NCBI RefSeq assembly: GCF_000719115.1
Contig: NZ_JOEA01000015.1
Location: 62,001-126,000, forward strand
Source of the DNA: Lentzea albidocapillata
Lineage (GTDB): Bacteria > Actinomycetota > Actinomycetes > Mycobacteriales > Pseudonocardiaceae
Length of the DNA: 64,000 bases
Direction of reading: 5' to 3'
The position numbers were made by a program, and so were the translations under genes. Within the stretch, counting starts at the first letter, position 1, and every line of letters begins with the position of its first letter. Under the pieces are notes generated by a model, which saw nothing but the letters and a program-made list of their open reading frames with translations, was not told the DNA's origin and did no database searches. Positions 38,009-45,391 of the stretch are shown here, one piece after another.

Positions 38009-39375
38009 GCCTCGACCTCGTTCTCGGGTTCACGCAGGCGCTCGCCCTGACGATGAGCGTCGCCTTCGTGACGTACGTGTTCGTGATCGTCATCCCGTAC
38101 CTGCGGCGCAAACCCGCGCCCGTCGGCGAGCCCGCCTCGTTGGAGTGGCACTTCTTCGTGCCGTGCCGCGACGAGGAGGCCGTCATCGGCGACACGATCC
38201 GGTACCTGCGCGGGACTTTCCCCATCGCGCACGTGTGGGTCATCGACGACGACTCGGACGACCGCACCGCCGGAGTCGTGCGGACGTTGAAGCGCAACGG
38301 TGGTGTGCGGGACCCGCAGATCCACCTCGTGCAACGCCAGCGCCCGTACGCCCGCACCGGCAAGGGCAACGCGCTGAACGACGCCTACCGCACGTTGAAG
38401 ATGTGGATGGGGCGCCGCGCGGACACCGACCGCGCGATCGTCGTGGTGGTCGACGCGGACGGGCGACCGGCACCGAACTGCCTCGAAGTCTGTGCGGCGC
38501 AACACCTCTTCGGCAATCCGCGGATCGGCGCCGTGCAGGTGGACGTGCGGATGATCAACGCGGGCCGGCGGCAGCCGGGGGTGTCGCGGTGGCGCCGCGC
38601 GTTCGGTGCCGGGCTCGTGCGGATGCAGGACCTGGAGTTCCGCACGGCCATCGCGGCGATCCAGATGTCCCGCGGTGCCACCGGCACGATCTCCATGGGC
38701 GGCAACGGCCAGTTCACGCGTCTGTCCGCTTTGGACTCGATCGCCGGGCCGACCGGAAGCCCGTGGCGCGGGTCGTTGCTGGAGGACTTCGAGCTCGGCG
38801 TGCACCTGCTGACGGCGGGCTGGCACACGGGTTTCTCGTTGGACACGCACGTGAACCAGGAGGCGCTGTACTCGTTGCGGCGGTTCCTGGCCCAACGCAC
38901 GCGGTGGGGCCAGGGCACCATGCAGTGCATGCGTTATCTGCGGCGCATCTGGGACTCCGACCACCTGACCACGCTGGGAGCGGCGGAGATGATGTACTAC
39001 CTCGCGCAACCGTGGATGCAGTTGCTCGGCACGCTCATCTACCCGATTCCGATGGCGATGATGGCGTACCGGTTCGCGGTGTCGCCTTCTGAAGTCGTGT
39101 CGTGGTTCTTCGACGGCGCGTGGATCCTCTTCACCGTGTACGGCGCGTTCGGGCTGATGCCGTTCGTCCTGTGGGGACCGGTGTACCGCGCACGCTGTGA
39201 ACCCGTGGGGTTCTGGAAGTCCATTGCGTACGGGTTCGGCTACGCGCTGTACATCTACACCTTCTACATCACGTCGTGGCGCGCGCTGATCCGTTTGGTG
39301 CGCGGCAACAACGGTTGGACCAAAACGCGGCGCAACGAGGAGCGGGTGACGGGCAAGGTCGCCCTCGACGCCTGA
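38005..39375 (+). CDS. membrane-bound processive glycosyltransferase, family 2
   Basis: 456-residue GT2 enzyme that polymerises or transfers sugar across the membrane. One N-terminal helix, a cytoplasmic GT-A domain with DDDSDD, VDADGRP and EDFELG acidic motifs and QRTRWGQG (about 297-304, the Q-x-x-RW mark of cellulose/hyaluronan synthase-like enzymes), then about four helices (MMYYLAQPWMQLLGTL onward). GTG 38005 overlaps the exosortase stop, so the two are translated together. Product unknown; could decorate the exosortase substrate. Confidence 0.88.
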   Translation: MSLDLVLGFTQALALTMSVAFVTYVFVIVIPYLRRKPAPVGEPASLEWHFFVPCRDEEAVIGDTIRYLRGTFPIAHVWVIDDDSDDRTAGVVRTLKRNGGVRDPQIHLVQRQRPYARTGKGNALNDAYRTLKMWMGRRADTDRAIVVVVDADGRPAPNCLEVCAAQHLFGNPRIGAVQVDVRMINAGRRQPGVSRWRRAFGAGLVRMQDLEFRTAIAAIQMSRGATGTISMGGNGQFTRLSALDSIAGPTGSPWRGSLLEDFELGVHLLTAGWHTGFSLDTHVNQEALYSLRRFLAQRTRWGQGTMQCMRYLRRIWDSDHLTTLGAAEMMYYLAQPWMQLLGTLIYPIPMAMMAYRFAVSPSEVVSWFFDGAWILFTVYGAFGLMPFVLWGPVYRARCEPVGFWKSIAYGFGYALYIYTFYITSWRALIRLVRGNNGWTKTRRNEERVTGKVALDA

Positions 39376-39384
39376 TCCGCATGT

Positions 39385-39450
39385 GTGACCGGTCACTTTG
39401 TGGAGATCGAACAAAGACGTTCTCGAGCCTGCGTGGTTAACCTCGGTTCA
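39385..39450 (+). promoter_or_regulatory. cluster of palindromes upstream of bioY
   Basis: Three elements in the 99-bp gap: the perfect 12-bp palindrome GTGACCGGTCAC (39385-39396); GAAC and GTTC arms (39409-39412, 39419-39422); and GTTAACCTCGGTTCA (39436-39450), which on the other strand reads TGAAC-CGAG-GTTAAC and resembles the TGAAC-N3-GTTAC site I recall for the corynebacterial biotin repressor BioQ. Biotin control of bioY is plausible but unproven. Confidence 0.45.
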
Positions 39451-39474
39451 CTCGACTCCGCCTGGGAGGGAACC

Positions 39475-40047
39475 GTGACTCTCGCACTCGCACCTCGTCG
39501 CACCGTGCTCGCCGACTTCGTGCCGGGCGCCCTGGCCCGCGACCTCGCTCTCGTCGTCGCCGGTGCCGCGTTGACCGGTCTCGCCGCTCAGGTGGCGCTG
39601 CCGATCCCCGGCAGCCCGGTTCCGCTGACGGGCCAGACGTTCGCCGCCCTGCTCGTCGGCGCCTCGCTCGGCTGGCAGCGCGGAGCGACCTCGATGCTGC
39701 TGTACCTGATCGCGGGCGTTGCAGGCGTGCCGTGGTTCCAGGGCGGCTCGTCCGGTGTGCCGGTCTCTCTCGGCTACGTCGTCGGCTTCGTGTTCGCCGG
39801 TGCCCTCGTGGGCTACCTGGCCGGCCAAGGTGGCGACCGCACGCCGTTGCGCACTCTGGGCACGATGGCGCTGGGCAACCTGGCGATCTACTCGGTCGGC
39901 GTGCCGTGGCTGATGGCGATGACCGGGATGTCGCTCGGCAAGGCCCTGGCTGTGGGCGTGCTGCCGTTCCTGATCGGTGACGCGCTGAAGATCGCCCTCG
40001 CCGCCGGCGTCCTGCCGGGAGCCTGGGCCCTCGTCCGCCGCCGGTAG
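39475..40047 (+). CDS. bioY: biotin transporter BioY
   Basis: 190-residue substrate-binding membrane component (S component) of a biotin ECF transporter. Six helices; family signatures are GSPVPLTGQTFAALLVGASLG (quoted in part: PVPLTGQTFAALLVGA) and the GVPWFQGG region. GTG 39475 follows GGGAGGG. No bioM/bioN ATPase and permease are nearby, so it would act alone or share ECF modules encoded elsewhere. Confidence 0.93.
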   Translation: MTLALAPRRTVLADFVPGALARDLALVVAGAALTGLAAQVALPIPGSPVPLTGQTFAALLVGASLGWQRGATSMLLYLIAGVAGVPWFQGGSSGVPVSLGYVVGFVFAGALVGYLAGQGGDRTPLRTLGTMALGNLAIYSVGVPWLMAMTGMSLGKALAVGVLPFLIGDALKIALAAGVLPGAWALVRRR

Positions 40048-40057
40048 CTTGGACCGG

Positions 40058-40720
40058 GTGGTGACACCTGGGGAGTACCTCTCGTTCTTGGATGCGCGCC
40101 TGCCCGGTCTCGTGGCAGGCGCGCATGTTTATGGGTCCCGCGTGCTCGGCGACGTCGTGCGCGATTCCGACCTGGACATCGTGATCGAACTGTCCGCCGC
40201 CGCCGAACTGCCGTCGATGGACGGAGCCGACGTCGCGGTCGTGCTCGCCGGTTCGCTGGAGAAGCCGGTTTTCGACGTGACGCCGTTGGCCGGCGAGATC
40301 ACTCCCGTGCTGTGGCAACAGCTGCGGACCGTCGGTCAGACCGTGCGCGGCACACGACCCACTTGTCCGGGCACTGCCGCCGACGTCGAGGCCTACTGCC
40401 GCGACAACCTCGTCAGCTACTGGAAACTGGACTTCGATCGCTTCCGCGAGGTGCTGCCGTCCCTGGATCTCGCAGCGGCGATTCCGCGCGACTCGCTGCT
40501 GTGGGTAGGCCTGGGCCCGGCCCGGCTGTGGCACACCATCCGGACCGGCGAGATCGTCAGCAAGTCGCGCGCCGGCGAACTGGCCGCCGCCCGCTGGCCA
40601 GACCTGCCGATCCTGGACCTCGTGGCGTCACGGCGGGACTCGGACGTGCCGCTGACCGTCGCGCATGCCGCGGCGTCCCTCGAACTGTTCGACCGGATCA
40701 TGGCCGACGTAACGACGTGA
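40058..40720 (+). CDS. nucleotidyltransferase-fold protein
   Basis: 220-residue protein with an N-terminal polymerase-beta-like nucleotidyltransferase core: YGSRVLGDVVRDSDLDIVIEL gives the G-S-x-n-D-x-D motif (quoted in part: YGSRVLGDV and DSDLDIVI). The C-terminal half resembles HEPN/minimal NTase-associated helices (WHTIRTGEIVSKSRAG, then LASRRD). GTG 40058 lies 7 nt after TAGCTT. Could be an aminoglycoside adenylyltransferase-like or housekeeping enzyme; substrate unknown. Confidence 0.72.
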   Translation: MVTPGEYLSFLDARLPGLVAGAHVYGSRVLGDVVRDSDLDIVIELSAAAELPSMDGADVAVVLAGSLEKPVFDVTPLAGEITPVLWQQLRTVGQTVRGTRPTCPGTAADVEAYCRDNLVSYWKLDFDRFREVLPSLDLAAAIPRDSLLWVGLGPARLWHTIRTGEIVSKSRAGELAAARWPDLPILDLVASRRDSDVPLTVAHAAASLELFDRIMADVTT

Positions 40721-40742
40721 GGTCCGCGGCCGAGAAATCCGC

Positions 40743-41522
40743 GTGACGACGCATACCCCCGAGGAGCTGGGCTGTCTGGTCGGCGGCCCGGCCCGCGCGG
40801 CCGAGGTGGCCCTGGCCCGCCTGATCCAGTCCGGCCTGGTCCGGGTCTCGCGCGAGGGCGTGCTGAGCGCCGTCCACGTACCCGGCAGGGGCCCGGCCAC
40901 CCCACTGGAGGCGCAGATCCTGAACGGCCTGCGCCACGGCCGCCACCTGAACGACGTCGTCTTCACCGCGTTCGGCTCGGCCGAGGCGGAAGGCCTGCGC
41001 GCCCACCTGATCAACCGCAGGCTGCTGCGCCGCCGCCGATCCCTGCGCCCCCGCCTGTACTCGTGGCTGTTCCTGCTGGCACCTCTGCTCATGGTGGCGG
41101 GAGTGCTCAGCGCCGTGGCACCGGAACTCCAGCGGGAGTTCGTGCCGCAGCTGCCCGAGTTCCCGTTCTGGTACTTCTTCGCGGCCGCGGCGGCGATGTT
41201 CGTCTGGGCCTCGGTGCTGCGCGCCCGCGATCCCGGCCGCCTGCGCACCAGGGCCGGCTACGTCCTGCTGAAACGTGCCGAGCGCCGGGTGAACCCGCAG
41301 GATCCGGTCGGCGCGGTCGCCGTGCGGGGGCTGCGCGGAAGGATCGGCGGCCTCGCGGTCGCCGGGATGTTCGGGCTCAGCGCCGTCGTGGTCGGGACGC
41401 TGCCGCACCGCGACACGTCGTCCGGCAGTAGCTGCGGGGGCGGCTGTTCGTCGAGCTCGTGCGGCAGCGACGGCGGTAGTGACGGCGGCGGCGGTGGGTG
41501 CGGCGGCGGTGGCGGCGACTGA
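40743..41522 (+). CDS. TIGR04222-type membrane protein with Gly/Cys-rich tail
   Basis: 259 residues. The first 110 form the TIGR04222-like domain (EELGCLVGGPARAAEVALARL), two membrane helices follow (LFLLAPLLMVAGVLSAV; FFAAAAAMFVWAS), another after RIGG, and a C-terminal tail made almost only of Gly, Ser and Cys (SSCGGGCSSSSCG). Such tails end many actinobacterial members; role unknown. GTG 40743; no clear ribosome site. Confidence 0.78.
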   Translation: MTTHTPEELGCLVGGPARAAEVALARLIQSGLVRVSREGVLSAVHVPGRGPATPLEAQILNGLRHGRHLNDVVFTAFGSAEAEGLRAHLINRRLLRRRRSLRPRLYSWLFLLAPLLMVAGVLSAVAPELQREFVPQLPEFPFWYFFAAAAAMFVWASVLRARDPGRLRTRAGYVLLKRAERRVNPQDPVGAVAVRGLRGRIGGLAVAGMFGLSAVVVGTLPHRDTSSGSSCGGGCSSSSCGSDGGSDGGGGGCGGGGGD

Positions 41523-41567
41523 GCGGGTCTGACGGGACTGTCGGACCTTCCGGGTACGGTCTGTCCC

Positions 41568-43571
41568 GTGCCTGAAGTTCCCCCCACCCTGAGCCTGCTC
41601 GAAACCGCCGTCCACGCCGTCGGTGGCGCGGAGCGTCCTGGTCAGGTGGAGATGGCCGAGGCCGTCGACCACTCGATCCGCACGGGCGAGCACCTCGCGG
41701 TGCAGGCGGGCACGGGTACCGGCAAGTCGCTGGCGTACCTGGTGCCGTCGATCCGGCACGCCGTGGCCGAGGACGAGACGGTGGTGGTCTCGACGGCCAC
41801 GATCGCGTTGCAGCGGCAGCTGGTGGACCGGGATCTGCCGCGGCTCTCCAAGGCGCTCAAGAAGGACCTGGGGCGCGAGCCCACGTTCGCGATCCTCAAG
41901 GGCCGCAGGAACTACCTGTGCATGCACCGCGTGCACAACGGCGCGCCGGACGAGCCGGAGGAGGACGCGCTGTTCGACCCGTTCGCGGTGTCGAAGCTCG
42001 GGCGCGAGGTGAAGCGGCTGCACGAGTGGTCGTCGGACACCGAGACCGGGGATCGCGACGAACTGGTGCCCGGTGTCAGCGAGCAGGCGTGGCGGCAGGT
42101 CAGCGTCACGGCCCGCGAGTGCCTCGGGGTGTCGAAGTGCCCGATCGGGTCCGACTGCTTCGCGGAAAGGGCGCGGGCCGAGGCGGGCAAGGCGGACGTG
42201 GTGGTCACGAACCACGCGATGCTCGCCATCGACGCGCTGGAGGGCTACCAGGTTCTGCCCGACCACGACGTGGTGGTGATCGACGAGGCACACGACCTGG
42301 TCGACCGCATCACGTCGGTGGCCACGGAGGAGCTGACCGGGGCGTCCGTGGGCATGGCCGCGCGGCGGTGCGGGCGGCTCATCGACCAGGACATCGCGGA
42401 CCGGCTGGCCGAGGCGGGCGACGGGCTGGCGATGATCCTCGAGGACATGCCGTCCGGCCGGTTGGACGCGCTGCCCCGGGCGCTCGCGGGTGCGCTGGCG
42501 GCCACGCGCGACGCGGCGCACAACTGCATGTCGGCCATGGGTTCGGAGCGCAAGGAAGACCCGGACGCGGCGACGGCGCGCAAGCTCGCGCTGGCGTTGC
42601 TGGAAGAGGTCCACGACTGCGCGGTGCGGGTGCTGGAGGCGTTCGACGAGGAACATGACGTCGTCTGGGTCTCGGGCGACTTCAACCAGAAGGCCCCCTC
42701 GCTGCGGGTGGCGCCGCTCGGTGTCGGCGGGCTGCTGCGGGAGCGGCTGTTCGCCAAGCGCACCACCGTTCTGACGTCCGCGACGCTGACCTTGGGCGGC
42801 GCCTTCGACACGATGGCGCGCCAGTGGGGCCTGCCGCCGTCGGAGAAGGTCCGCAAGATCGAGGGCGCGGCGACCGAGAAGGACATCGACGGTCCCAAGT
42901 GGAGCGGCCTCGACGTGGGCTCGCCGTTCCAGCACGGCACGAGCGGAATCCTCTACGTGGCAAGGCATCTGCCGCAGCCGGGGCGCGACGGCCTGCCGCC
43001 GGAGTACCTCGACGAGATCGAGGGCCTGGTGAACGCGGCGGGCGGCCGCGCGCTCGGCCTGTTCTCCTCGACGCGGGCGGCCAAGGCCGCCACGGAGGCG
43101 CTGCGGGACAAGATCGAGTACCCGATCCTGTGCCAGGGCGACGACGCGACGGGCCTGCTGGTCAAGAAGTTCTCCGAGGACGAGCGCACGTGCCTGTTCG
43201 GCACCCTGTCGCTGTGGCAGGGCGTCGACGTACCGGGGCCCAGCCTCCAGCTCGTGATCATGGACCGCATCCCGTTCCCGCGCCCGGACGACCCACTGGC
43301 CTCCGCCCGCCAGAAGGCGGTGAGCTCACGCGGCGGCAACGGCTTCCTGACCGTCGCCGCCACGCACGCCGCCCTGCTGATGGCCCAGGGCGCCGGCAGG
43401 TTGCTGCGCTCGATGTCGGACAAGGGCGTGGTGGCCGTCCTCGATCCGCGCATCGCCACCGCTCGCTACGGCGGCTTCATCAGGGCCTCACTCCCCCCGT
43501 TCTGGACGACCTACGACCCGGAAGTGGTCCGCGGCGCCCTCAAGCGCCTGGACGAGGCTCAGACCCCTTGA
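41568..43571 (+). CDS. dinG: DinG-family ATP-dependent DNA helicase
   Basis: 667-residue XPD-like superfamily 2 helicase that unwinds DNA 5'-3' and resolves R-loops or damage intermediates. Walker A GTGTGKS (about 46-52), DEAH box VVVIDEAHDL, an Fe-S cluster region with Cys in NYLCMH, CLGVSKC and SDCFAE, and C-terminal QGAGRLLRS (motif VI). Corresponds to M. tuberculosis Rv1329c, which lies beside pncB; here an 8-kb island separates them. GTG 41568 is 7 nt after TACGGT (leaderless). The 3' end overlaps the convergent VOC gene by 32 bp. Confidence 0.92.
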   Translation: MPEVPPTLSLLETAVHAVGGAERPGQVEMAEAVDHSIRTGEHLAVQAGTGTGKSLAYLVPSIRHAVAEDETVVVSTATIALQRQLVDRDLPRLSKALKKDLGREPTFAILKGRRNYLCMHRVHNGAPDEPEEDALFDPFAVSKLGREVKRLHEWSSDTETGDRDELVPGVSEQAWRQVSVTARECLGVSKCPIGSDCFAERARAEAGKADVVVTNHAMLAIDALEGYQVLPDHDVVVIDEAHDLVDRITSVATEELTGASVGMAARRCGRLIDQDIADRLAEAGDGLAMILEDMPSGRLDALPRALAGALAATRDAAHNCMSAMGSERKEDPDAATARKLALALLEEVHDCAVRVLEAFDEEHDVVWVSGDFNQKAPSLRVAPLGVGGLLRERLFAKRTTVLTSATLTLGGAFDTMARQWGLPPSEKVRKIEGAATEKDIDGPKWSGLDVGSPFQHGTSGILYVARHLPQPGRDGLPPEYLDEIEGLVNAAGGRALGLFSSTRAAKAATEALRDKIEYPILCQGDDATGLLVKKFSEDERTCLFGTLSLWQGVDVPGPSLQLVIMDRIPFPRPDDPLASARQKAVSSRGGNGFLTVAATHAALLMAQGAGRLLRSMSDKGVVAVLDPRIATARYGGFIRASLPPFWTTYDPEVVRGALKRLDEAQTP

Positions 43572-44136
43572 TCCGCTCGACGAGCTCGTCGCGGTAGGCC
43601 TGGGCCTCCGGCAGTTCCGGTTCGGAACCGTCGGTCTTCTTCAGCGCGCCTTCGAGGATCTTCAACCCCTGCCGCTCGTCCCCGTGCGCGTCCGCCTGCC
43701 GTGCCGCGTTCTCCATGGCTTTCGCGAGCTTGGTGCGCGCCTCGGGTTCCTGGGCGGCCTTGTTGATCCGGATCCAGTTGCCGCCCGGATCGACGACGGT
43801 GAACCCGGTGTACCGGTCGTTGCGCAGCCGCGGCCGGGTCATCCGCGGGATGCCGGAGATGAGCAGCTTCCCGTGCACAGCGCGCATTCGCGCCGCGAAA
43901 TCCTCGAACAGCGGACCGGTGTCCTCGACGATGATCACGCACGTGCTGTGCGACTGCTCCGGAACGTGCCCGTCCATCCCGTAGAAGTGCAGGTTGATGT
44001 CCTCGCGCCGCATAGCGACGTACGGATTGGGACGCGTCTGCCGGTAGGTGATGGAGAAGCCGAGCATCTCGTAGAAGGCCGACATCTCGTCGATGTCGAC
44101 GCAGGGCAGGAGCGGAATAGTCAGTTCGTTTGCCAC
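43540..44136 (-). CDS. VOC-family (glyoxalase-fold) protein, copy 1
   Basis: 198 residues. An N-terminal vicinal-oxygen-chelate domain (IPLLPCVDIDEMSAFYEMLGF, quoted in part; DINLHFYG; VVDPGGNWIRI) is followed by a ~60-residue helical extension ending in KILEGALKK. It resembles bleomycin-resistance-type proteins lacking some metal ligands. It shares the whole layout, including the extension, with the protein at 44797-45369. GTG 44136 lies 6 nt after minus-strand TAGCTT (44148-44143). Confidence 0.85.
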   Translation of the reverse strand: MANELTIPLLPCVDIDEMSAFYEMLGFSITYRQTRPNPYVAMRREDINLHFYGMDGHVPEQSHSTCVIIVEDTGPLFEDFAARMRAVHGKLLISGIPRMTRPRLRNDRYTGFTVVDPGGNWIRINKAAQEPEARTKLAKAMENAARQADAHGDERQGLKILEGALKKTDGSEPELPEAQAYRDELVERIKGSEPRPGA

Positions 44137-44184
44137 CGCCCGAAGCTAAGCCCGGCCCTGCCGAAACGACACCGAGCTATTTGC

Positions 44185-44484
44185 TCAAGCGAACAGCAGT
44201 GCGAGCCCGCCCAGCACCATCAACGCGGAAACCACGGCAATGGCGAGCACCCGCCCACGCGAAGTCCCCGCGTGCTTCAAGGCAATGCCCAACGGTCCGA
44301 TTCCAGCCACAGCAGCCCCTTTCGAAGGTATGACAACGGCAGCACGCACAGCCCCGACCGCCACCCCGAACGGCGACATGCCGAGTTCGCGTGCCCCAAC
44401 GACATCCGCTTCCCACTGCTCGCGACAGCGCTCGTCACCCACCACCGCGGCCGCGAACCGCACCAGCAGCAACGCGACTCTCAC
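44185..44484 (-). CDS. small membrane protein coupled to PadR
   Basis: 99 residues with a C-terminal membrane helix (LAIAVVSALMVLGGLALLF) and possibly a weaker central one. The start overlaps the PadR stop (GTGA). The N-terminal RFAAAVVGDERCREQWEADVV resembles regions of the permease-prefix proteins encoded with PadR regulators in actinomycetes. Function unknown. Confidence 0.75.
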   Translation of the reverse strand: MRVALLLVRFAAAVVGDERCREQWEADVVGARELGMSPFGVAVGAVRAAVVIPSKGAAVAGIGPLGIALKHAGTSRGRVLAIAVVSALMVLGGLALLFA

Positions 44485-44786
44485 TGCGCCGCCCTCGGCA
44501 CGAACCTCGGCGCCGGAGCGGCCCGCGCAACGACCCTGCGGGCCTCCGCGGCCCCGTCAGCGGTCAGCCGGTACATCCGCCGGCGCGGCCCGCGCCGTTC
44601 CGCGTCGTCCTCCCAGGCGGAGGTGACCCACCCGGCCCGTTCCAGCCTGTCCAGCAACGGGTAGACGCTGCCGGACGGCCTGCCGGTGAGCTTGATGATC
44701 TCCAGGCCCCAGCGCGGCTCGTCGGCGCCGAGCAGCACTTCGAGAACGTCGATGGTGGCTTTGCCGATGCGTTGCAGTGGCTCCAC
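44481..44786 (-). CDS. PadR-family transcriptional regulator
   Basis: 101-residue winged-helix regulator: IDVLEVLLGADEPRWGLEIIKLTG, SGSVYPLLDRLERAGWV and a charged wing (RGPRRRMYRLT) (first motif quoted in part as VLEVLLGADEPRWG). GTG 44786 is 7 nt from minus-strand TAGTCT (44799-44794), suggesting a leaderless mRNA; the frame is open 12 codons further. The palindrome at 44797-44808 overlaps that -10, so autoregulation is likely. Flanked by two VOC paralogues. Confidence 0.87.
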   Translation of the reverse strand: MEPLQRIGKATIDVLEVLLGADEPRWGLEIIKLTGRPSGSVYPLLDRLERAGWVTSAWEDDAERRGPRRRMYRLTADGAAEARRVVARAAPAPRFVPRAAQ

Positions 44787-44796
44787 GCCACTAAGA

Positions 44797-44808
44797 CTAC
44801 CTATGTAG
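44797..44808. promoter_or_regulatory. candidate PadR operator
   Basis: CTAC-CTAT-GTAG, 4-bp arms around 4 bp, covering the minus-strand -10 of padR and the stop codon of the upstream VOC gene. Binding there would block padR transcription. Short, so moderate confidence only. Confidence 0.4.
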
Positions 44809-45369
44809 ATTAAGCCGGTCAAGCAGCTCTTCGCGGAACTCCAGTGCCGAGGCCCGCTCCTCCTCCGAGGCGTGCACCTCCCGCGCCAGCGCCCCTTCGA
44901 GGATCTTCAACGCCTGCCGCTCGGCCGCGTGCGACCCGGCCAGCGTCACCGCGGTGTCCAACGCCCGCGACAGCCCGTTCCGCCCGTTCTCCCGTTCGCG
45001 CACCGCGGGCACCACCCGGATCCAGTTGCCGCCGGGATCGACGAACAGGAACCCTTCCCGCCGGGGCCGCGTCATCCGCGGGATGCCCGTGACCAGCACC
45101 TGCCCGTACACGGCGCGCATCCCGGCCGCGAACGCGTCGTACAGCTCACGCGGGTCCTCGACCTGGACCAGGCACGAGCTGTACGACTGCGCGGCCTGGT
45201 AGCCGGGGATGCCGAAGAAGTGGAGGTTGATCTCCTCGCGGCGCACCGACAGGTACGCGTTCGGCCGGTACTGCCGGTACGTGACCGTGAACCCGAGCAT
45301 CACGTAGAACTCGGCCACCTCGTCGATGGAGGCGCACGGCAGCAGCGGGATCGTCACCTCGTTGGCCAC
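44797..45369 (-). CDS. VOC-family (glyoxalase-fold) protein, copy 2
   Basis: 190-residue paralogue of the protein at 43540-44136: same start (MANEVTIPLLPCASIDEVA against MANELTIPLLPCVDIDEMS), same EINLHFFG, PRMTRPR and FVDPGGNWIR stretches and the same helical tail with LKILEGAL. GTG 45369 follows minus-strand TAGTTT (45381-45376) by 6 nt. Its stop lies in the padR promoter. Probably a binding or sequestration protein; substrate unknown. Confidence 0.85.
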   Translation of the reverse strand: MANEVTIPLLPCASIDEVAEFYVMLGFTVTYRQYRPNAYLSVRREEINLHFFGIPGYQAAQSYSSCLVQVEDPRELYDAFAAGMRAVYGQVLVTGIPRMTRPRREGFLFVDPGGNWIRVVPAVRERENGRNGLSRALDTAVTLAGSHAAERQALKILEGALAREVHASEEERASALEFREELLDRLNLHR

Positions 45370-45391
45370 GTCGCCAAACTAGACCCGGAGA

